DNA from: Chryseobacterium hagamense
GTDB lineage: Bacteria; Bacteroidota; Bacteroidia; Flavobacteriales; Weeksellaceae
DNA: 64,000 nucleotides
Assembly: GCF_007991455.1 (NCBI RefSeq)
Contig: NZ_BJYJ01000002.1
Span: forward strand, 338,120 to 402,119
Direction: 5' to 3'
The number at the start of each line of letters is the position of its first letter. The stretch's first letter is position 1. This document shows positions 16,097 to 25,402 of this stretch, piece by piece. The position numbers were made by a program, and so were the translations under genes. The notes beneath the pieces were generated by a model, which saw only the letters and a list, made by a program, of their open reading frames with translations, was not told where the DNA came from and did not search any database.

Positions 16097-17959
16097 ATGA
16101 AGAGAATTATTTTGGGCGTTGTGCTTTTGGCTTCATGGCAGCTTTCCGCGCAGGAACTGTATATGCCGAGAAATATTAAAAAAGCCTACGAAAACGGGAC
16201 CCGTGACCGGTCGGGCGTTCCGGGAAAAAACTATTGGCAGAATAAGGGGATGTATAATGTAGAGGTAAAAGTAGATGCCAATTCGAAAATCGTTTCGGGA
16301 AAAGAAACAATTGTTTATACCAATAACAGTCCGAATGCCCTTAACGACCTGGCCATACGGTTCGTTAATAATCTCCATAAGCCCCAGGCTCCGAGATCAG
16401 GAGTGGTTTCCAAAGATTTCCTCTCTTCAGGATTGCATATCAAATCCTTTGTTGTGAACGGTGAAAAATACATGGTGAACAGCGACGATTGGGGAACGGT
16501 AGAAAAAGTAAAACTGAATACGGCTTTAAAATCCAAAGCCAAAGCGGAGGTGAAGATAGAATGGGAATATCCTCTGTCTGTACAGAGCGGCCGGGAAGGG
16601 CAGATTGATCCTGAAACATTTTATGTCGCTTATTCGTTCCCGAGAATTTCGGTGTACGACGATTACAACGGCTGGGATATGCTTCCGCACTCCGACCGGC
16701 AGGAATTTTATAATGATTTCAATGATTACAGCTTTGCGATTACCGCTCCGAAGAATTATGTAGTCTGGGCAACCGGCGATTTCCTGAATCCCGAGGCCGT
16801 GCTTCAGCCGGAATACCTGAAACGTTACAAATCTTCTCTGAAAAGCGATAAAGTCATCCGGATTGCCGACGAGCACGAAATGAAATCCGGAAAAGTTACC
16901 AGACCGAACAAATGGAATGTATGGAAATTCAAAGCCAGCCACATTACCGATTTCTGTTTTGCCTTAAGCAACCATTACGTCTGGGATGGGGCCAGTGTGC
17001 AGCTGAAAACGAAAAGGGCGAGCGTTCAGGCAGGATATAAAAACGGGGCTAAAGATTTTGAGCATTATGTGGAATGGATGCGCTATAACCTTGACTGGTT
17101 TTCAAAAAACTGGCCGGGCGTGGAATATCCGTACAATGCAATGACGGCAATTCAGGGGTATGCCGATATGGAATACCCGATGATGATCAATGATACCAGT
17201 ATTCCGGATGATTTCCAGGATGCCAGACTGACGGCAGACCACGAAATTGCGCATACCTATTTCCCTTTTTATATGGGAATCAACGAAACGCGTTATGCTT
17301 TTATGGATGAAGGATGGGCAACAACTTTGGAATATCTGATCGGAATTGATGAGAACGGCGAAGCAAAAGCCAAGGAATTTTATAAAAATTTCAGAGTAAA
17401 AAGATGGATCAATGATCCTTCTGCTGAGCAGGACCAACCGGTTATTACCATGAGTACCCAGGTAAGCGGTGCAGGTTACGGAAACAATTCGTATGTGAAA
17501 GCCTCCCTGTCTTATCTTGCGCTAAAAGATTACCTGGGCGACGACCTGTTTAAAAAAGCCCTGCATCATTATATGAACAACTGGAACGGGAAGCATCCCA
17601 TTCCGTGGGATTATTTCAATTCGATGACTACCGGTTCCGGGAAAAATCTCAACTGGTTCTTCAACAACTGGTTTTATACCAACAACTATATCGACCTGAA
17701 GGTAACCAATGCGGCCCAGATGAATGATCTTCTGACGGTAAATATTGAAAATGCCGGCGGCTTTGCCATTCCTTTTGATGCGGAAATCAGGTATGAAGAC
17801 GGAGCGGTAGAAAAGCTTCATTTCTCTCCTGCGGTCTGGGAAAAAGACCAGAAGCAGATGGTGCTCACCGTACCGGTTAAAAAGAAAGTGAAATCGGTGC
17901 AGCTGGACGGCGGTATTTTCATGGATTATACACCTGATGACAATCAGAAAACCTTATAG
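16097..17959 (+). CDS. M1 family metallopeptidase, exported
   Basis: A 620-residue M1 peptidase. The start at 16097 gives MKRIILGVVLLASWQLSAQ, a proper signal peptide; the upstream ATG at 16058 would bury it. The zinc site is TADHEIAHTYFPFYMG with third ligand in YAFMDEGWATTLEYL. DMEYPMMINDTS corresponds to the substrate N-terminus recognition loop. It resembles the 12402 gene in overall plan (shared IKKAYENGTR/GKNYWQN-type start and WxxGWFxN/NWFxTN C-terminal signature) but is shorter and lacks the terminal beta domain. The gene follows the putative oriC directly and ends at a bidirectional terminator. Confidence 0.92.
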   Translation: MKRIILGVVLLASWQLSAQELYMPRNIKKAYENGTRDRSGVPGKNYWQNKGMYNVEVKVDANSKIVSGKETIVYTNNSPNALNDLAIRFVNNLHKPQAPRSGVVSKDFLSSGLHIKSFVVNGEKYMVNSDDWGTVEKVKLNTALKSKAKAEVKIEWEYPLSVQSGREGQIDPETFYVAYSFPRISVYDDYNGWDMLPHSDRQEFYNDFNDYSFAITAPKNYVVWATGDFLNPEAVLQPEYLKRYKSSLKSDKVIRIADEHEMKSGKVTRPNKWNVWKFKASHITDFCFALSNHYVWDGASVQLKTKRASVQAGYKNGAKDFEHYVEWMRYNLDWFSKNWPGVEYPYNAMTAIQGYADMEYPMMINDTSIPDDFQDARLTADHEIAHTYFPFYMGINETRYAFMDEGWATTLEYLIGIDENGEAKAKEFYKNFRVKRWINDPSAEQDQPVITMSTQVSGAGYGNNSYVKASLSYLALKDYLGDDLFKKALHHYMNNWNGKHPIPWDYFNSMTTGSGKNLNWFFNNWFYTNNYIDLKVTNAAQMNDLLTVNIENAGGFAIPFDAEIRYEDGAVEKLHFSPAVWEKDQKQMVLTVPVKKKVKSVQLDGGIFMDYTPDDNQKTL

Positions 17960-17966
17960 CAAATAC

Positions 17967-18005
17967 AAACCCGGCTGTTCCTCATTGGAACAGCCGGGTT
18001 TTTTA
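17967..18005. terminator. Bidirectional terminator between convergent genes
   Basis: A perfect 15-bp stem, AAACCCGGCTGTTCC with GGAACAGCCGGGTTT, loop TCATT, then T-run. It serves both the M1 gene on the plus strand and the protease gene on the minus strand. Confidence 0.93.
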
Positions 18006-18025
18006 TAAAAATTAACTTGAAAAGC

Positions 18026-19024
18026 TTAGTAAAGTCTCAATCCGGATCTGGCTCCTGAAGAAGCAACCACCGATTGCATTCTTGATCTTTGTCCCGCAGA
18101 GAACATGAACATGGCCGCATCATCCACGTAATCCATGTAATTCATGAACATAACGGATCTCTGGGTGCCGCTGCAGGTATTGTAAAGCGGATAGCTAGGT
18201 TTTCCCGAATTGGCTCCGGTTTGGGTAGGCGTATCGGCTACCAGGTCGTTTCCGCAATTGGCATCTCCCCAGATGTGTCTCAGGTTCAGGTAGTGACCAA
18301 CTTCGTGGGTAGCGGTTCTTCCTAGATTAAATGGTGAAGAAGCACCCGTTTTTCCAAAGTAAGGGGCTGCGATCACTACTCCGTCATTCCATAATCCGGC
18401 AGATTCCGGGAAAGTGGCATATCCCAGGATCTGGCCCATATTTCCTACTACCCAGATGTTCAGGTAATTGGAAGGGCTGGAGGCATCGATTCCTCCGCTG
18501 GACGATTTTTTCATTGCATCGTTGGTGCTCCAGCTGGTTTTTGTAGTGGACTTTCTTACGGTATTGGCCAGTCTGAACCTTACTTTTACATCGCCTGCTT
18601 TTACTCCCTGGAATTCAGTAGGGATTTTATTGACGTCGCTGTTGCTTCCTGCATAATCGGCGTTCAGGACAGCGATCTGCTCGGCAATACGGGAATCGGA
18701 AAGGTTTTCTGAAGAGGTCCTGTATAAGACATTTACTACTACGGGAATTTCTACCGAACCGTCGGATAGTACTTTTCCGAGTTTCAGGTCATTCTCAAAT
18801 TTTTCGGTCCTGGATTCAAGCTCCGAATATTTCTGTCTCAGTTCGGCACTGTTCTGAAGGGCATTTTTTCTGATTTCTTCAGAAGCGCAGCCTCTTCTTA
18901 ATGCGGTTCCGGGATCTGAAGCGGTCAGGTTGTTCTGGGCTTCCTCATTCTGGTTGGAAAGATTGTCGCTGTTGCAGGCCGACATGCAGCCAAGCATAAG
19001 TGCTCCGAATAATAACTTTTTCAT
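18026..19024 (-). CDS. M43-like zinc metalloprotease lipoprotein
   Basis: A 332-residue protein. The start MKKLLFGALMLGCMSACNSD at 19024 gives a lipoprotein signal with lipobox MSAC; the longer frame has a non-signal extension. The mature protein has a charged linker, then a pappalysin-like domain with zinc motif TATHEVGHYLNLRHIWGD, CGNDLVADTP and the Met-turn MFMNYMDYVDDAAMFMF. The Gly usual at the eighth position of HExxHxxGxxH is Asn here, as I recall for other Bacteroidetes members. Likely an outer-membrane-anchored or surface protease. The C-terminus ends shortly after the Met-turn region with no T9SS tail. Single gene; nothing in the neighbourhood points to a substrate. Confidence 0.9.
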   Translation of the reverse strand: MKKLLFGALMLGCMSACNSDNLSNQNEEAQNNLTASDPGTALRRGCASEEIRKNALQNSAELRQKYSELESRTEKFENDLKLGKVLSDGSVEIPVVVNVLYRTSSENLSDSRIAEQIAVLNADYAGSNSDVNKIPTEFQGVKAGDVKVRFRLANTVRKSTTKTSWSTNDAMKKSSSGGIDASSPSNYLNIWVVGNMGQILGYATFPESAGLWNDGVVIAAPYFGKTGASSPFNLGRTATHEVGHYLNLRHIWGDANCGNDLVADTPTQTGANSGKPSYPLYNTCSGTQRSVMFMNYMDYVDDAAMFMFSAGQRSRMQSVVASSGARSGLRLY

Positions 19025-19262
19025 AGATATATATATTTTGTTACGTAGGATGAAATTATCATTTTTGAAATTCCTGTGCAAGTATTTCACCTACTTGTTG
19101 AATTATTTTATTATTCGATCAATAGTAATTTTTTAAATGTATTGTTTAATATGTATTTAAAACGTGTTTTTATTGAAAATGGTTTGCGATAAATGTTATT
19201 TTGGTTATGTGGTAATTTTATGTCAAATGAATAGATTATGTATACCTTTAGATTTGATTGTA

Positions 19263-19293
19263 AAAAATCCTTCCCTGAAAGCAGGAAAGGATC
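19263..19293 (-). terminator. Terminator after the LuxR-type regulator operon
   Basis: On the minus strand ATCCTTTCC pairs with GGGAAGGAT around an 8-base loop, followed by a T-run. The remainder of 19025-19330 is AT-rich and shows no gene. Confidence 0.8.
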
Positions 19294-19330
19294 TCAATTG
19301 TAGAGGATGTGAGTGAATGTATTTTAAATT

Positions 19331-19972
19331 TTAAGATTCGGCAAATCCGTTTTTTATTGCAAAAACAGCTAGTCCAACCCGTGTTTTCAGGTCCAGCTTG
19401 TCGCAGAGCTGATCCCGGTAGCTTTCCACTGTTCTAGGACTGCAGCACATCTTGTCGGCAATCTCCTTATAGCTGAGTTCGGTAACGGTATATTTCAGGA
19501 ATTCTTTTTCACGTTCAGAAATCCGGATGCCGGTGGCGGGATCTTCATTGTTCAGGTTGGATAAAATGATTTTTGACGCCCATTCGGGATAGAAGAAACC
19601 GTCTTCGTTTAATTTCGTTAAGGCATTCTCAAGCTCTCTGGGATGTGTATTTTTCAGCAAATAGCCTTTTGCACCGTTTTTAATCATCCTGATCACGCTC
19701 TTATCATCGCCCTGCATGCTTAATGCCATTACCTTGATAGCCGGGTGGTTCTGCTTCAGCCAGAGTACGGTTTCGAAACCGTCCATGATGGGCATGCTGA
19801 TGTCTAAAAGAATGATGTCGGGAATCCGGCTGTTGCTTTCAAATTTCTGAATAAGGTCTTTACCGCTTTCTGCCACGTAAATGACTTCAAATTCTTTAAA
19901 ATTTCCGATAATCCCTTCAAGTGCTTTGGCGATAAGCAGATGGTCATCAACAATCACTATCGTTTTTTTCAT
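19331..19972 (-). CDS. NarL/LuxR-family response regulator
   Basis: A 213-residue regulator. The receiver domain has D9-D10, phosphoacceptor D57 in IILLDISMPIMDGFE and Lys in GYLLKNTHPRELENAL. The C-terminal GerE-type helix-turn-helix (about 148-210) reads SEREKEFLKYTVTELSYKEI, ADKMCCSPRTVESYRDQLC and so on. It overlaps the kinase gene by 4 bp (ATGA-type coupling) and is the last gene of a four-gene minus-strand operon. Target genes are not shown by the sequence; the two unknown upstream genes of the operon are plausible candidates. Confidence 0.95.
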   Translation of the reverse strand: MKKTIVIVDDHLLIAKALEGIIGNFKEFEVIYVAESGKDLIQKFESNSRIPDIILLDISMPIMDGFETVLWLKQNHPAIKVMALSMQGDDKSVIRMIKNGAKGYLLKNTHPRELENALTKLNEDGFFYPEWASKIILSNLNNEDPATGIRISEREKEFLKYTVTELSYKEIADKMCCSPRTVESYRDQLCDKLDLKTRVGLAVFAIKNGFAES

Positions 19973-20754
19973 GGCTGTCTTTTTAAAATAATGTTGAGCG
20001 TAGTTCCTTTATTTTTCTCACTGTCAAGGCTGAATTCGGCTCCGATGATTTCGGCCCGGTTTTTCATATTGGTAAGCCCGATCCCGCTCGAATTAATATC
20101 CGACCGGTCGAACCCGGTCCCGTCATCTCTGATATTCAGTTCCCAGAGAAATTCTTCCGAAGTGTTCAGGCGGATCAAAATATTCCTGCATCCCGAATGC
20201 TTGATGCTGTTCTGAATAAACTCCTGCGTAATCCTCAGCAGTACATTTTTGTGAACAAATCCCAGGTCAAGATGTTCGAAGTTGTGCTTGAAATCGACAT
20301 GGCATCTTTTAAAAGCATTAGTATTGTCCGCTTCTTCCTGGATTAAAGTTACGATTTCTTTCTGGCTGATGTTATCATCCGTCAGCGTTTTAGAAAGACT
20401 TCTCAGATCCTGCAGCGACTGGTTGACGATCTGTGAAACCTGCTCTATTCTTTCGCTGACCTCCTGAACCTTGTTTTCATACAAAAGCTGCTGTGTATAA
20501 AGGCTTACGAGGGTAAGTTTCTGGCCGATATTATCATGAAGTTCGCGGCCGATCTGCTGCATCGTTACCCGCTGGATTTCCAGTTGGGTAGTTAGAAGTT
20601 CCCGCTGGTGGACTTCGTTTTTTACTTCAATTTCGTTCAGGTATTCTTTCTTCCGCTGTTGGTATTTCCGGATATAGACCATCACGGCAACCACAAACAA
20701 AATGAAAAACAGGTTGAAAAGAATAAGTGTAATTAAGAGTTCTGCTTCCCCCAT
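19969..20754 (-). CDS. Sensor histidine kinase, HisKA_3 type
   Basis: A 261-residue kinase with one N-terminal membrane helix (about 7-28), a coiled-coil linker, the HisKA_3 box IGRELHDNIGQKLTLVSLYT with H73, and a HATPase domain (QEFIQNSIKHSGCRN, DDGTGFDRSDINSSGIGLTN). There is no periplasmic sensor domain, so sensing must be through the membrane helix, a partner, or the multi-pass protein encoded just upstream. Its start overlaps that gene by 22 bp and its end overlaps the response regulator by 4 bp: tight translational coupling. NarL-type partner at 19331. Confidence 0.94.
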   Translation of the reverse strand: MGEAELLITLILFNLFFILFVVAVMVYIRKYQQRKKEYLNEIEVKNEVHQRELLTTQLEIQRVTMQQIGRELHDNIGQKLTLVSLYTQQLLYENKVQEVSERIEQVSQIVNQSLQDLRSLSKTLTDDNISQKEIVTLIQEEADNTNAFKRCHVDFKHNFEHLDLGFVHKNVLLRITQEFIQNSIKHSGCRNILIRLNTSEEFLWELNIRDDGTGFDRSDINSSGIGLTNMKNRAEIIGAEFSLDSEKNKGTTLNIILKRQP

Positions 20755-21380
20755 ATTAATGAGATTGAAAATAACAAATACATAATAATCCCCGAAATTA
20801 AGAAATAGGCAAAGTAAACACTGTATATTTCTTTATATTTAATGATGTACGTGAAAAATGTCCAGAAAGGCAGTGTTCCTATATAAAACAAAGTTACTCC
20901 GAGATTAATGTAAAACATTCTGTTTTTGCTGAAATTAAGGATATCAGATGAGTTAATCTGCTTGTAATATTCCATAATGACCAAGATCATGAGCAGGAGG
21001 CACCCAAAGGTATAATTCAGTGAAAAAATAATCTTTTTTGTATTGAAAAAATATTCACTCGGAATAAAGGAAAAGAGATACAGCAAGGATAAGGTGTAAA
21101 ATAAATTCTGCCTTCCGAGAGATTTTGCAGCATACAGCCAGTAGAAAAAAATAAATTCGGCAGGAATAACAAAATAATTAAAAAATGCCGGTTTGCTGTA
21201 CGCAAAAAAGTGTTCGCCCCATTTTCCTACCGATTCGCAAAGAAACATCAGGATCAGGTAATACGAAAAATATTTCCAGTACTGCTCTTTTACGCGGCGG
21301 TAGAAAATAATTGAAATAAAAGCGGCAAGGCCTTCCGTCCAAACCAATAACTCTTGCAATATTCTTTGGAATTCCGTCAT
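20733..21380 (-). CDS. Multi-pass membrane protein of unknown family
   Basis: A 215-residue protein with about seven hydrophobic segments separated by short charged loops, for example near 13-28 (LAAFISIIFY), 36-52, 62-82 (YFVIPAEFIFFYWLY), 92-106, 120-140, 157-178 and 188-210. No motif recognised. It overlaps the kinase gene by 22 bp and belongs to the same operon, which suggests that it supplies the sensory membrane part lacking in the kinase. This is inference. Aromatic-rich (Tyr, Phe) throughout. Confidence 0.75.
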   Translation of the reverse strand: MTEFQRILQELLVWTEGLAAFISIIFYRRVKEQYWKYFSYYLILMFLCESVGKWGEHFFAYSKPAFFNYFVIPAEFIFFYWLYAAKSLGRQNLFYTLSLLYLFSFIPSEYFFNTKKIIFSLNYTFGCLLLMILVIMEYYKQINSSDILNFSKNRMFYINLGVTLFYIGTLPFWTFFTYIIKYKEIYSVYFAYFLISGIIMYLLFSISLIWGKQNS

Positions 21381-21420
21381 CAGGATTTTTAATTAAGAAT
21401 GAGATTCTTTTGGCCGGCTG

Positions 21421-21969
21421 TTAAAATAATTCGGAAGTAAGGGTGGTCGGTGGGCTTAAGGTTCCGTGATTCTGGGAAATCAGATCTCCCGTTAACGCGG
21501 TACCTTTTGCCATTGCAAGGATTTTATCGCTGCCGGACGAACCGGAACTGACCGGGCTGAAGTCGCAGCATGACGATTCACCGTTTTCATCGTCTCTTTT
21601 TATCGTTGGAACCATGACCAGGGTATGTTTTTCAGCACATTCCTCTCCGATCAGGGTATTGGCCATAATATCCCAGTCGGCAGCTTTCGGATAAGCCGCA
21701 TAGTAGAAGCGGATTCCCAGATTTTCCGCCGTAGCATCAGGATCGGTTTTCTGTGCTTCCGATTCAATATCGGAGATAAATTTTTTAAGTGTTGCCAGAT
21801 CAAAATGGATGGCATGCGCATCATCAATGCCCAGCGTGTTTTTTACCGACATCAGTTGATTCTTTCTGTAGTTATCCACCAGGGTTTTGATGAACGTACA
21901 AGGCATAGTATGGGGTGCTGCACCCGTTTTTACCGTTTCAGTTTCTAAAGGATCAGGGGTTGTTTTCAT
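21421..21969 (-). CDS. Conserved hypothetical protein, first gene of the two-component operon
   Basis: A 182-residue soluble protein with no signal peptide or membrane segment. Features: LVDNYRKNQLMSVKNTLGID, AHAIHFDLATLKKFISDIES, GIRFYYAAYP, HTLVMVPTIKRDDE and a CC pair followed by a Ser/Gly-rich stretch. I recall similar proteins occurring in multiple copies in Chryseobacterium beside NarL-type kinase/regulator genes, but no function is established. The gene ends 40 bp before the membrane protein gene and is likely cotranscribed. It could be a signal-input or output component. Confidence 0.7.
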   Translation of the reverse strand: MKTTPDPLETETVKTGAAPHTMPCTFIKTLVDNYRKNQLMSVKNTLGIDDAHAIHFDLATLKKFISDIESEAQKTDPDATAENLGIRFYYAAYPKAADWDIMANTLIGEECAEKHTLVMVPTIKRDDENGESSCCDFSPVSSGSSGSDKILAMAKGTALTGDLISQNHGTLSPPTTLTSELF

Positions 21970-22173
21970 AAACTCGTTTTTAATGAAATCTTAGTTGGTC
22001 CTGCAAATCTCGGAAAAAAAGAGGTTGATGCCACACGGTTTTTTCCTGATTCTTTATGGGGTTTTTACGGATTGTGGATTTGATGAAAAGGATTAATCTG
22101 TTAATATTATTTAAAGATTATAGTTGGGAATGATAGTTTAACCCTCTCAGGTGAAAATTCATGATGTAAAGAC

Positions 22174-22200
22174 AAATAAAAACCACTCTTTCGAGTGGTT
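22174..22200 (-). terminator. Terminator after the 87-residue protein gene
   Basis: On the minus strand AACCACTC pairs with GAGTGGTT around a short loop, followed by TTTTATTT. Confidence 0.85.
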
Positions 22201-22204
22201 TAGA

Positions 22205-22468
22205 TTATAATCCTGCAAATTCCTCTGCTTTTACGGCTACGGCCTTTTCCAGTGTAACCTTTAAATCTGAACAGACTTTTTTAATATCAGCCATTGCCTG
22301 ATCTGATGATTTCGCTTGATGACATAATGTTGTATTCGGCAAATCGTAAGATTCGCCATCCTGTCTAAATCCATCATAGTAGTTTAATGTTAACATAGCA
22401 TTTTTAACTTCAGAATGTTTCATATCAACATCATAAGATATTAACAAATTTCCAATGGTTGTTCCCAT
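22205..22468 (-). CDS. Small conserved hypothetical protein
   Basis: An 87-residue soluble protein: MGTTIGNLLISYDVDMKHSE at the start, LNYYDGFRQDGESYDLPNTT in the middle and a helical C-terminus (ADIKKVCSDLKVTLEKAVAV). No signal, membrane helix or recognised motif. It has its own terminator immediately downstream, so it is monocistronic and separate from the operon at 19331-21969. Coding evidence is the clean frame, terminator position and ordinary codon use. A role cannot be assigned. Confidence 0.7.
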   Translation of the reverse strand: MGTTIGNLLISYDVDMKHSEVKNAMLTLNYYDGFRQDGESYDLPNTTLCHQAKSSDQAMADIKKVCSDLKVTLEKAVAVKAEEFAGL

Positions 22469-22742
22469 AAATTTATATTTTAAAACTAGCTTGTAAAGAA
22501 AAGATTATTTAAATCCAGGACTTTATGGAAAACCGTATTGTAAATATCTTTTTTATAATATGCTTGTTTGAATAAATTTCTAGTTTAGCTAAAAAGTTAT
22601 TATTTGTAGAGAAGTTTAATTACCTCACAATTCAAAAGCATCGTGTTCCTTGCTGAGTGAAACGCCTTTGCGAACTTAAAGACAGCTAGTATGGGAAAAA
22701 AACTTTGCGGACTTTACGTTTATAGAATCAATGAACTTAAAA
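22469..22742. other. Intergenic stretch without a gene
   Basis: No coding frame. It contains two degenerate phrases, CCTTTGCGAACTTAAAG (22662) and CTTTGCGGACTTTACG (22706), that resemble each other and may belong to a short dispersed repeat family. Confidence 0.5.
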
Positions 22743-22777
22743 AGTAAGTGCCGCAGATTTTGTCTGCGGCACTTACT
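22743..22777 (-). terminator. Terminator after clpB
   Basis: A perfect 15-bp stem AGTAAGTGCCGCAGA with TCTGCGGCACTTACT, loop TTTTG. On the minus strand it is followed by a T-run. Confidence 0.9.
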
Positions 22778-22807
22778 ACAAAAATAATATATATGAAAAA
22801 AAACTAC

Positions 22808-25402
22808 TTATAAATCAGCGGGCCTGAAAACCAGTCCGGTTTCCTCGAAATAATCCAGGGTGATCCGGTCGCCGTCGTTTACTTTCCCGGCAAGGATTTC
22901 TCTGGACAGCCGGTTCAGGACTTCCTGCTGGATCACTCTTTTTAACGGTCTTGCTCCGAAAGCGGGGTCGTAACCTTTGTTCATCAGGTAATCCACGGCA
23001 TCCTGCGTTGCAGTCATGATAATGTTCCGTTTGGCGAGCATGTCATTGAATCCTCTTAACTGGTAGGTTACGATTTTTCCGATCTCTTTTTTCCGTAGCG
23101 GCTGGAACAGTACCACCTCGTCGATCCTGTTCAGGAATTCAGGACGCAGCGTCTGTTTCAGTAGATCGAAAACCTGATCTTTGGTTTTATCTACAATTTC
23201 ATCCTGGTTTTCATCGGTAATGTTTTCAAAATTCTCCTGGATCAGGTGCGAACCTAAATTCGACGTCATGATGATGATCGAGTTTTTGAAATTCACTACC
23301 CTTCCTTTGTTGTCGGTCAGACGTCCGTCATCCAGAACCTGAAGCAGGGTATTGAAAACATCCGGATGGGCCTTTTCAATTTCATCCAGCAGCACTACGG
23401 AGTAAGGTCTTCTCCTTACCGCTTCTGTCAGCTGTCCGCCTTCATCATAACCTACATATCCCGGAGGGGCGCCTACCAATCGGGAAACACTGTGGCGTTC
23501 CTGATATTCGCTCATATCGATCCTCGTCATGTTGTTCTCATCGTCAAATAAGAATTCAGCAAGGGCTTTGGCCAGCTCGGTTTTTCCGACCCCGGTAGTA
23601 CCCAGGAACAGGAATGATCCGATCGGCTTTTTATCATCGCTCAGTCCGGCCCGGTTTCTTCTGATCGCATCGGCGACTGCCGTGATGGCTTCATCCTGTC
23701 CTACAACCCGGTGGTGAAGTTCATTTTCAAGGCTCAGCAATTTCTCTCTTTCAGACTGCAGCAACTTGGTTACCGGAATACCCGTCCATTTTGCAATGAC
23801 TTCAGAAATGTTTTCAGAAGTCACTTCTTCTTTGATGAGTTCATTCTGATGATTTTGCATTTCAAGCTCAAGCTTGGAAAGTTCGTCTGCTTTTTCACGC
23901 AGCTTTCCGTACTGGATTTCCGCTACTTTGGCGTAATCACCGGCTCTCGAAGCTCTTTCCGCTTCCAGTTTCAGGGATTCGATCTCTGTCTTGATCCGGG
24001 TTAAATCCTCAGATTTCTGTTTTTCTTTCAGCCATTTGGCATTGATCTCGTTCCGTTGCTCGGAAATCCGGGCAATATCTTCTTTCAAATGGTCGATTTT
24101 GGTCTGGTTGCCCTCTCTTGAAATGGCGGCCAGCTCAATTTCCAGCTGCATCAGTCTACGGTCAAGAACATCCAGCTCTTCAGGCTTGGAATTGATTTCC
24201 ATTCTCAGTTTGGCGGAAGCTTCATCGATCAGGTCGATCGCTTTATCCGGTAAGAAACGGTCGGAGATATAACGCTGCGACATTTCCACAGCAGCAATAA
24301 TTGCTTCGTCTTTGATTCTTACTTTGTGGTGTGCCTCGTATTTATCCTTGATTCCGCGGAGAATGGAAATGGCGGATTCGGTATCCGGCTCTTCCACCAT
24401 CACTTTCTGGAATCGTCGTTCCAGGGCTTTATCTTTTTCGAAATATTTCTGATATTCATTTAATGTCGTGGCTCCGATGGCTCTCAGCTCTCCTCTTGCC
24501 AAAGCCGGTTTCAGAATGTTTGCCGCATCCATGGCGCCTTCACCGCCGCCGGCTCCTACCAATGTGTGGATCTCATCGATAAAAAGGATGATTTGTCCGT
24601 CGGATTTGATCACCTCGTTAACTACGGATTTCAGCCTTTCTTCAAATTCCCCTTTGTATTTGGCTCCGGCAATCAGGGCTCCCATATCCAGGGAATACAG
24701 GGTTTTATCCATCAGGTTTTCCGGAACGTCGCCACTGATAATCCGGTGGGCGATTCCTTCGGCAATAGCGGTTTTACCTACCCCCGGCTCGCCGATCAGG
24801 ATCGGGTTGTTTTTCGTTCTTCTCGAAAGGATCTGCAGCACTCTCCGGATCTCTTCATCACGGCCGATTACCGGATCCAGCTTTCCTTCGGCAGCCAGTT
24901 CGTTGAAGTTTTTGGCGTATTTGTTTAAAGACTGATAGGTCTCTTCCGAACTGGCAGAAGTCGCCTTGCTTCCTTTTCTCAGTTCTTTGATCCCGCCTTC
25001 CAGCAGGTTCCGGGTAACGCCCATGTCTTTCAGCATTTTTGAAACTTCTGAGCTGGTTTCGATAAGTGAAAGCCATAAATGCTCGATGGTTACATATTCG
25101 TCGCCCATCTTTTTAGCGATATTCGGTGCATCCAGCAATACCTTGTTGGCGGATTGGGAAAGGTAAATGTTTCCTCCCTGTACCTTTGGAAGTTTTTCTA
25201 AATTCTCCCGGTTGCGATCTCTTACCAAAGCTGCATCGGCTTCAGACTTTTTCAGTAAGAACGGCGAAATATTTTCATCTACCTGAAAAATACCTTCAAG
25301 AAGATGTTGGGGCTCGATACTCTGGTTGCCGAATTCCATGGCGACCTGTTGTGCGGCCTGGATGGCTTCCTGCGATTTTACAGTATATTGATTAAGATTC
25401 AT
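22808..25402 (-). CDS. clpB: ATP-dependent disaggregase ClpB
   Basis: An 864-residue Hsp100 protein of normal ClpB length. Order of domains: N-terminal Clp_N repeats (1-145), first AAA+ module with Walker A GEPGVGKT (about 205) and IILFIDEIHTLVGAGG, long coiled-coil middle domain (about 405-525) that distinguishes ClpB from ClpA/ClpC, second AAA+ module with GTTGVGKT (about 605), SVVLLDEIEKAHPDVFN and ALPxFG-like sensor region FGARPLKRVIQQEV, and the D2-small domain. It works with DnaK in cytoplasmic protein disaggregation. Monocistronic, with a strong terminator. No CIRCE or other heat-shock operator was recognised upstream. Confidence 0.98.
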   Translation of the reverse strand: MNLNQYTVKSQEAIQAAQQVAMEFGNQSIEPQHLLEGIFQVDENISPFLLKKSEADAALVRDRNRENLEKLPKVQGGNIYLSQSANKVLLDAPNIAKKMGDEYVTIEHLWLSLIETSSEVSKMLKDMGVTRNLLEGGIKELRKGSKATSASSEETYQSLNKYAKNFNELAAEGKLDPVIGRDEEIRRVLQILSRRTKNNPILIGEPGVGKTAIAEGIAHRIISGDVPENLMDKTLYSLDMGALIAGAKYKGEFEERLKSVVNEVIKSDGQIILFIDEIHTLVGAGGGEGAMDAANILKPALARGELRAIGATTLNEYQKYFEKDKALERRFQKVMVEEPDTESAISILRGIKDKYEAHHKVRIKDEAIIAAVEMSQRYISDRFLPDKAIDLIDEASAKLRMEINSKPEELDVLDRRLMQLEIELAAISREGNQTKIDHLKEDIARISEQRNEINAKWLKEKQKSEDLTRIKTEIESLKLEAERASRAGDYAKVAEIQYGKLREKADELSKLELEMQNHQNELIKEEVTSENISEVIAKWTGIPVTKLLQSEREKLLSLENELHHRVVGQDEAITAVADAIRRNRAGLSDDKKPIGSFLFLGTTGVGKTELAKALAEFLFDDENNMTRIDMSEYQERHSVSRLVGAPPGYVGYDEGGQLTEAVRRRPYSVVLLDEIEKAHPDVFNTLLQVLDDGRLTDNKGRVVNFKNSIIIMTSNLGSHLIQENFENITDENQDEIVDKTKDQVFDLLKQTLRPEFLNRIDEVVLFQPLRKKEIGKIVTYQLRGFNDMLAKRNIIMTATQDAVDYLMNKGYDPAFGARPLKRVIQQEVLNRLSREILAGKVNDGDRITLDYFEETGLVFRPADL

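Noticed and set aside
22743..22777. Perfect 15-bp palindrome as a regulatory operator
   Set aside because: Position just after the clpB stop and the T-run on the minus strand fit an ordinary terminator.
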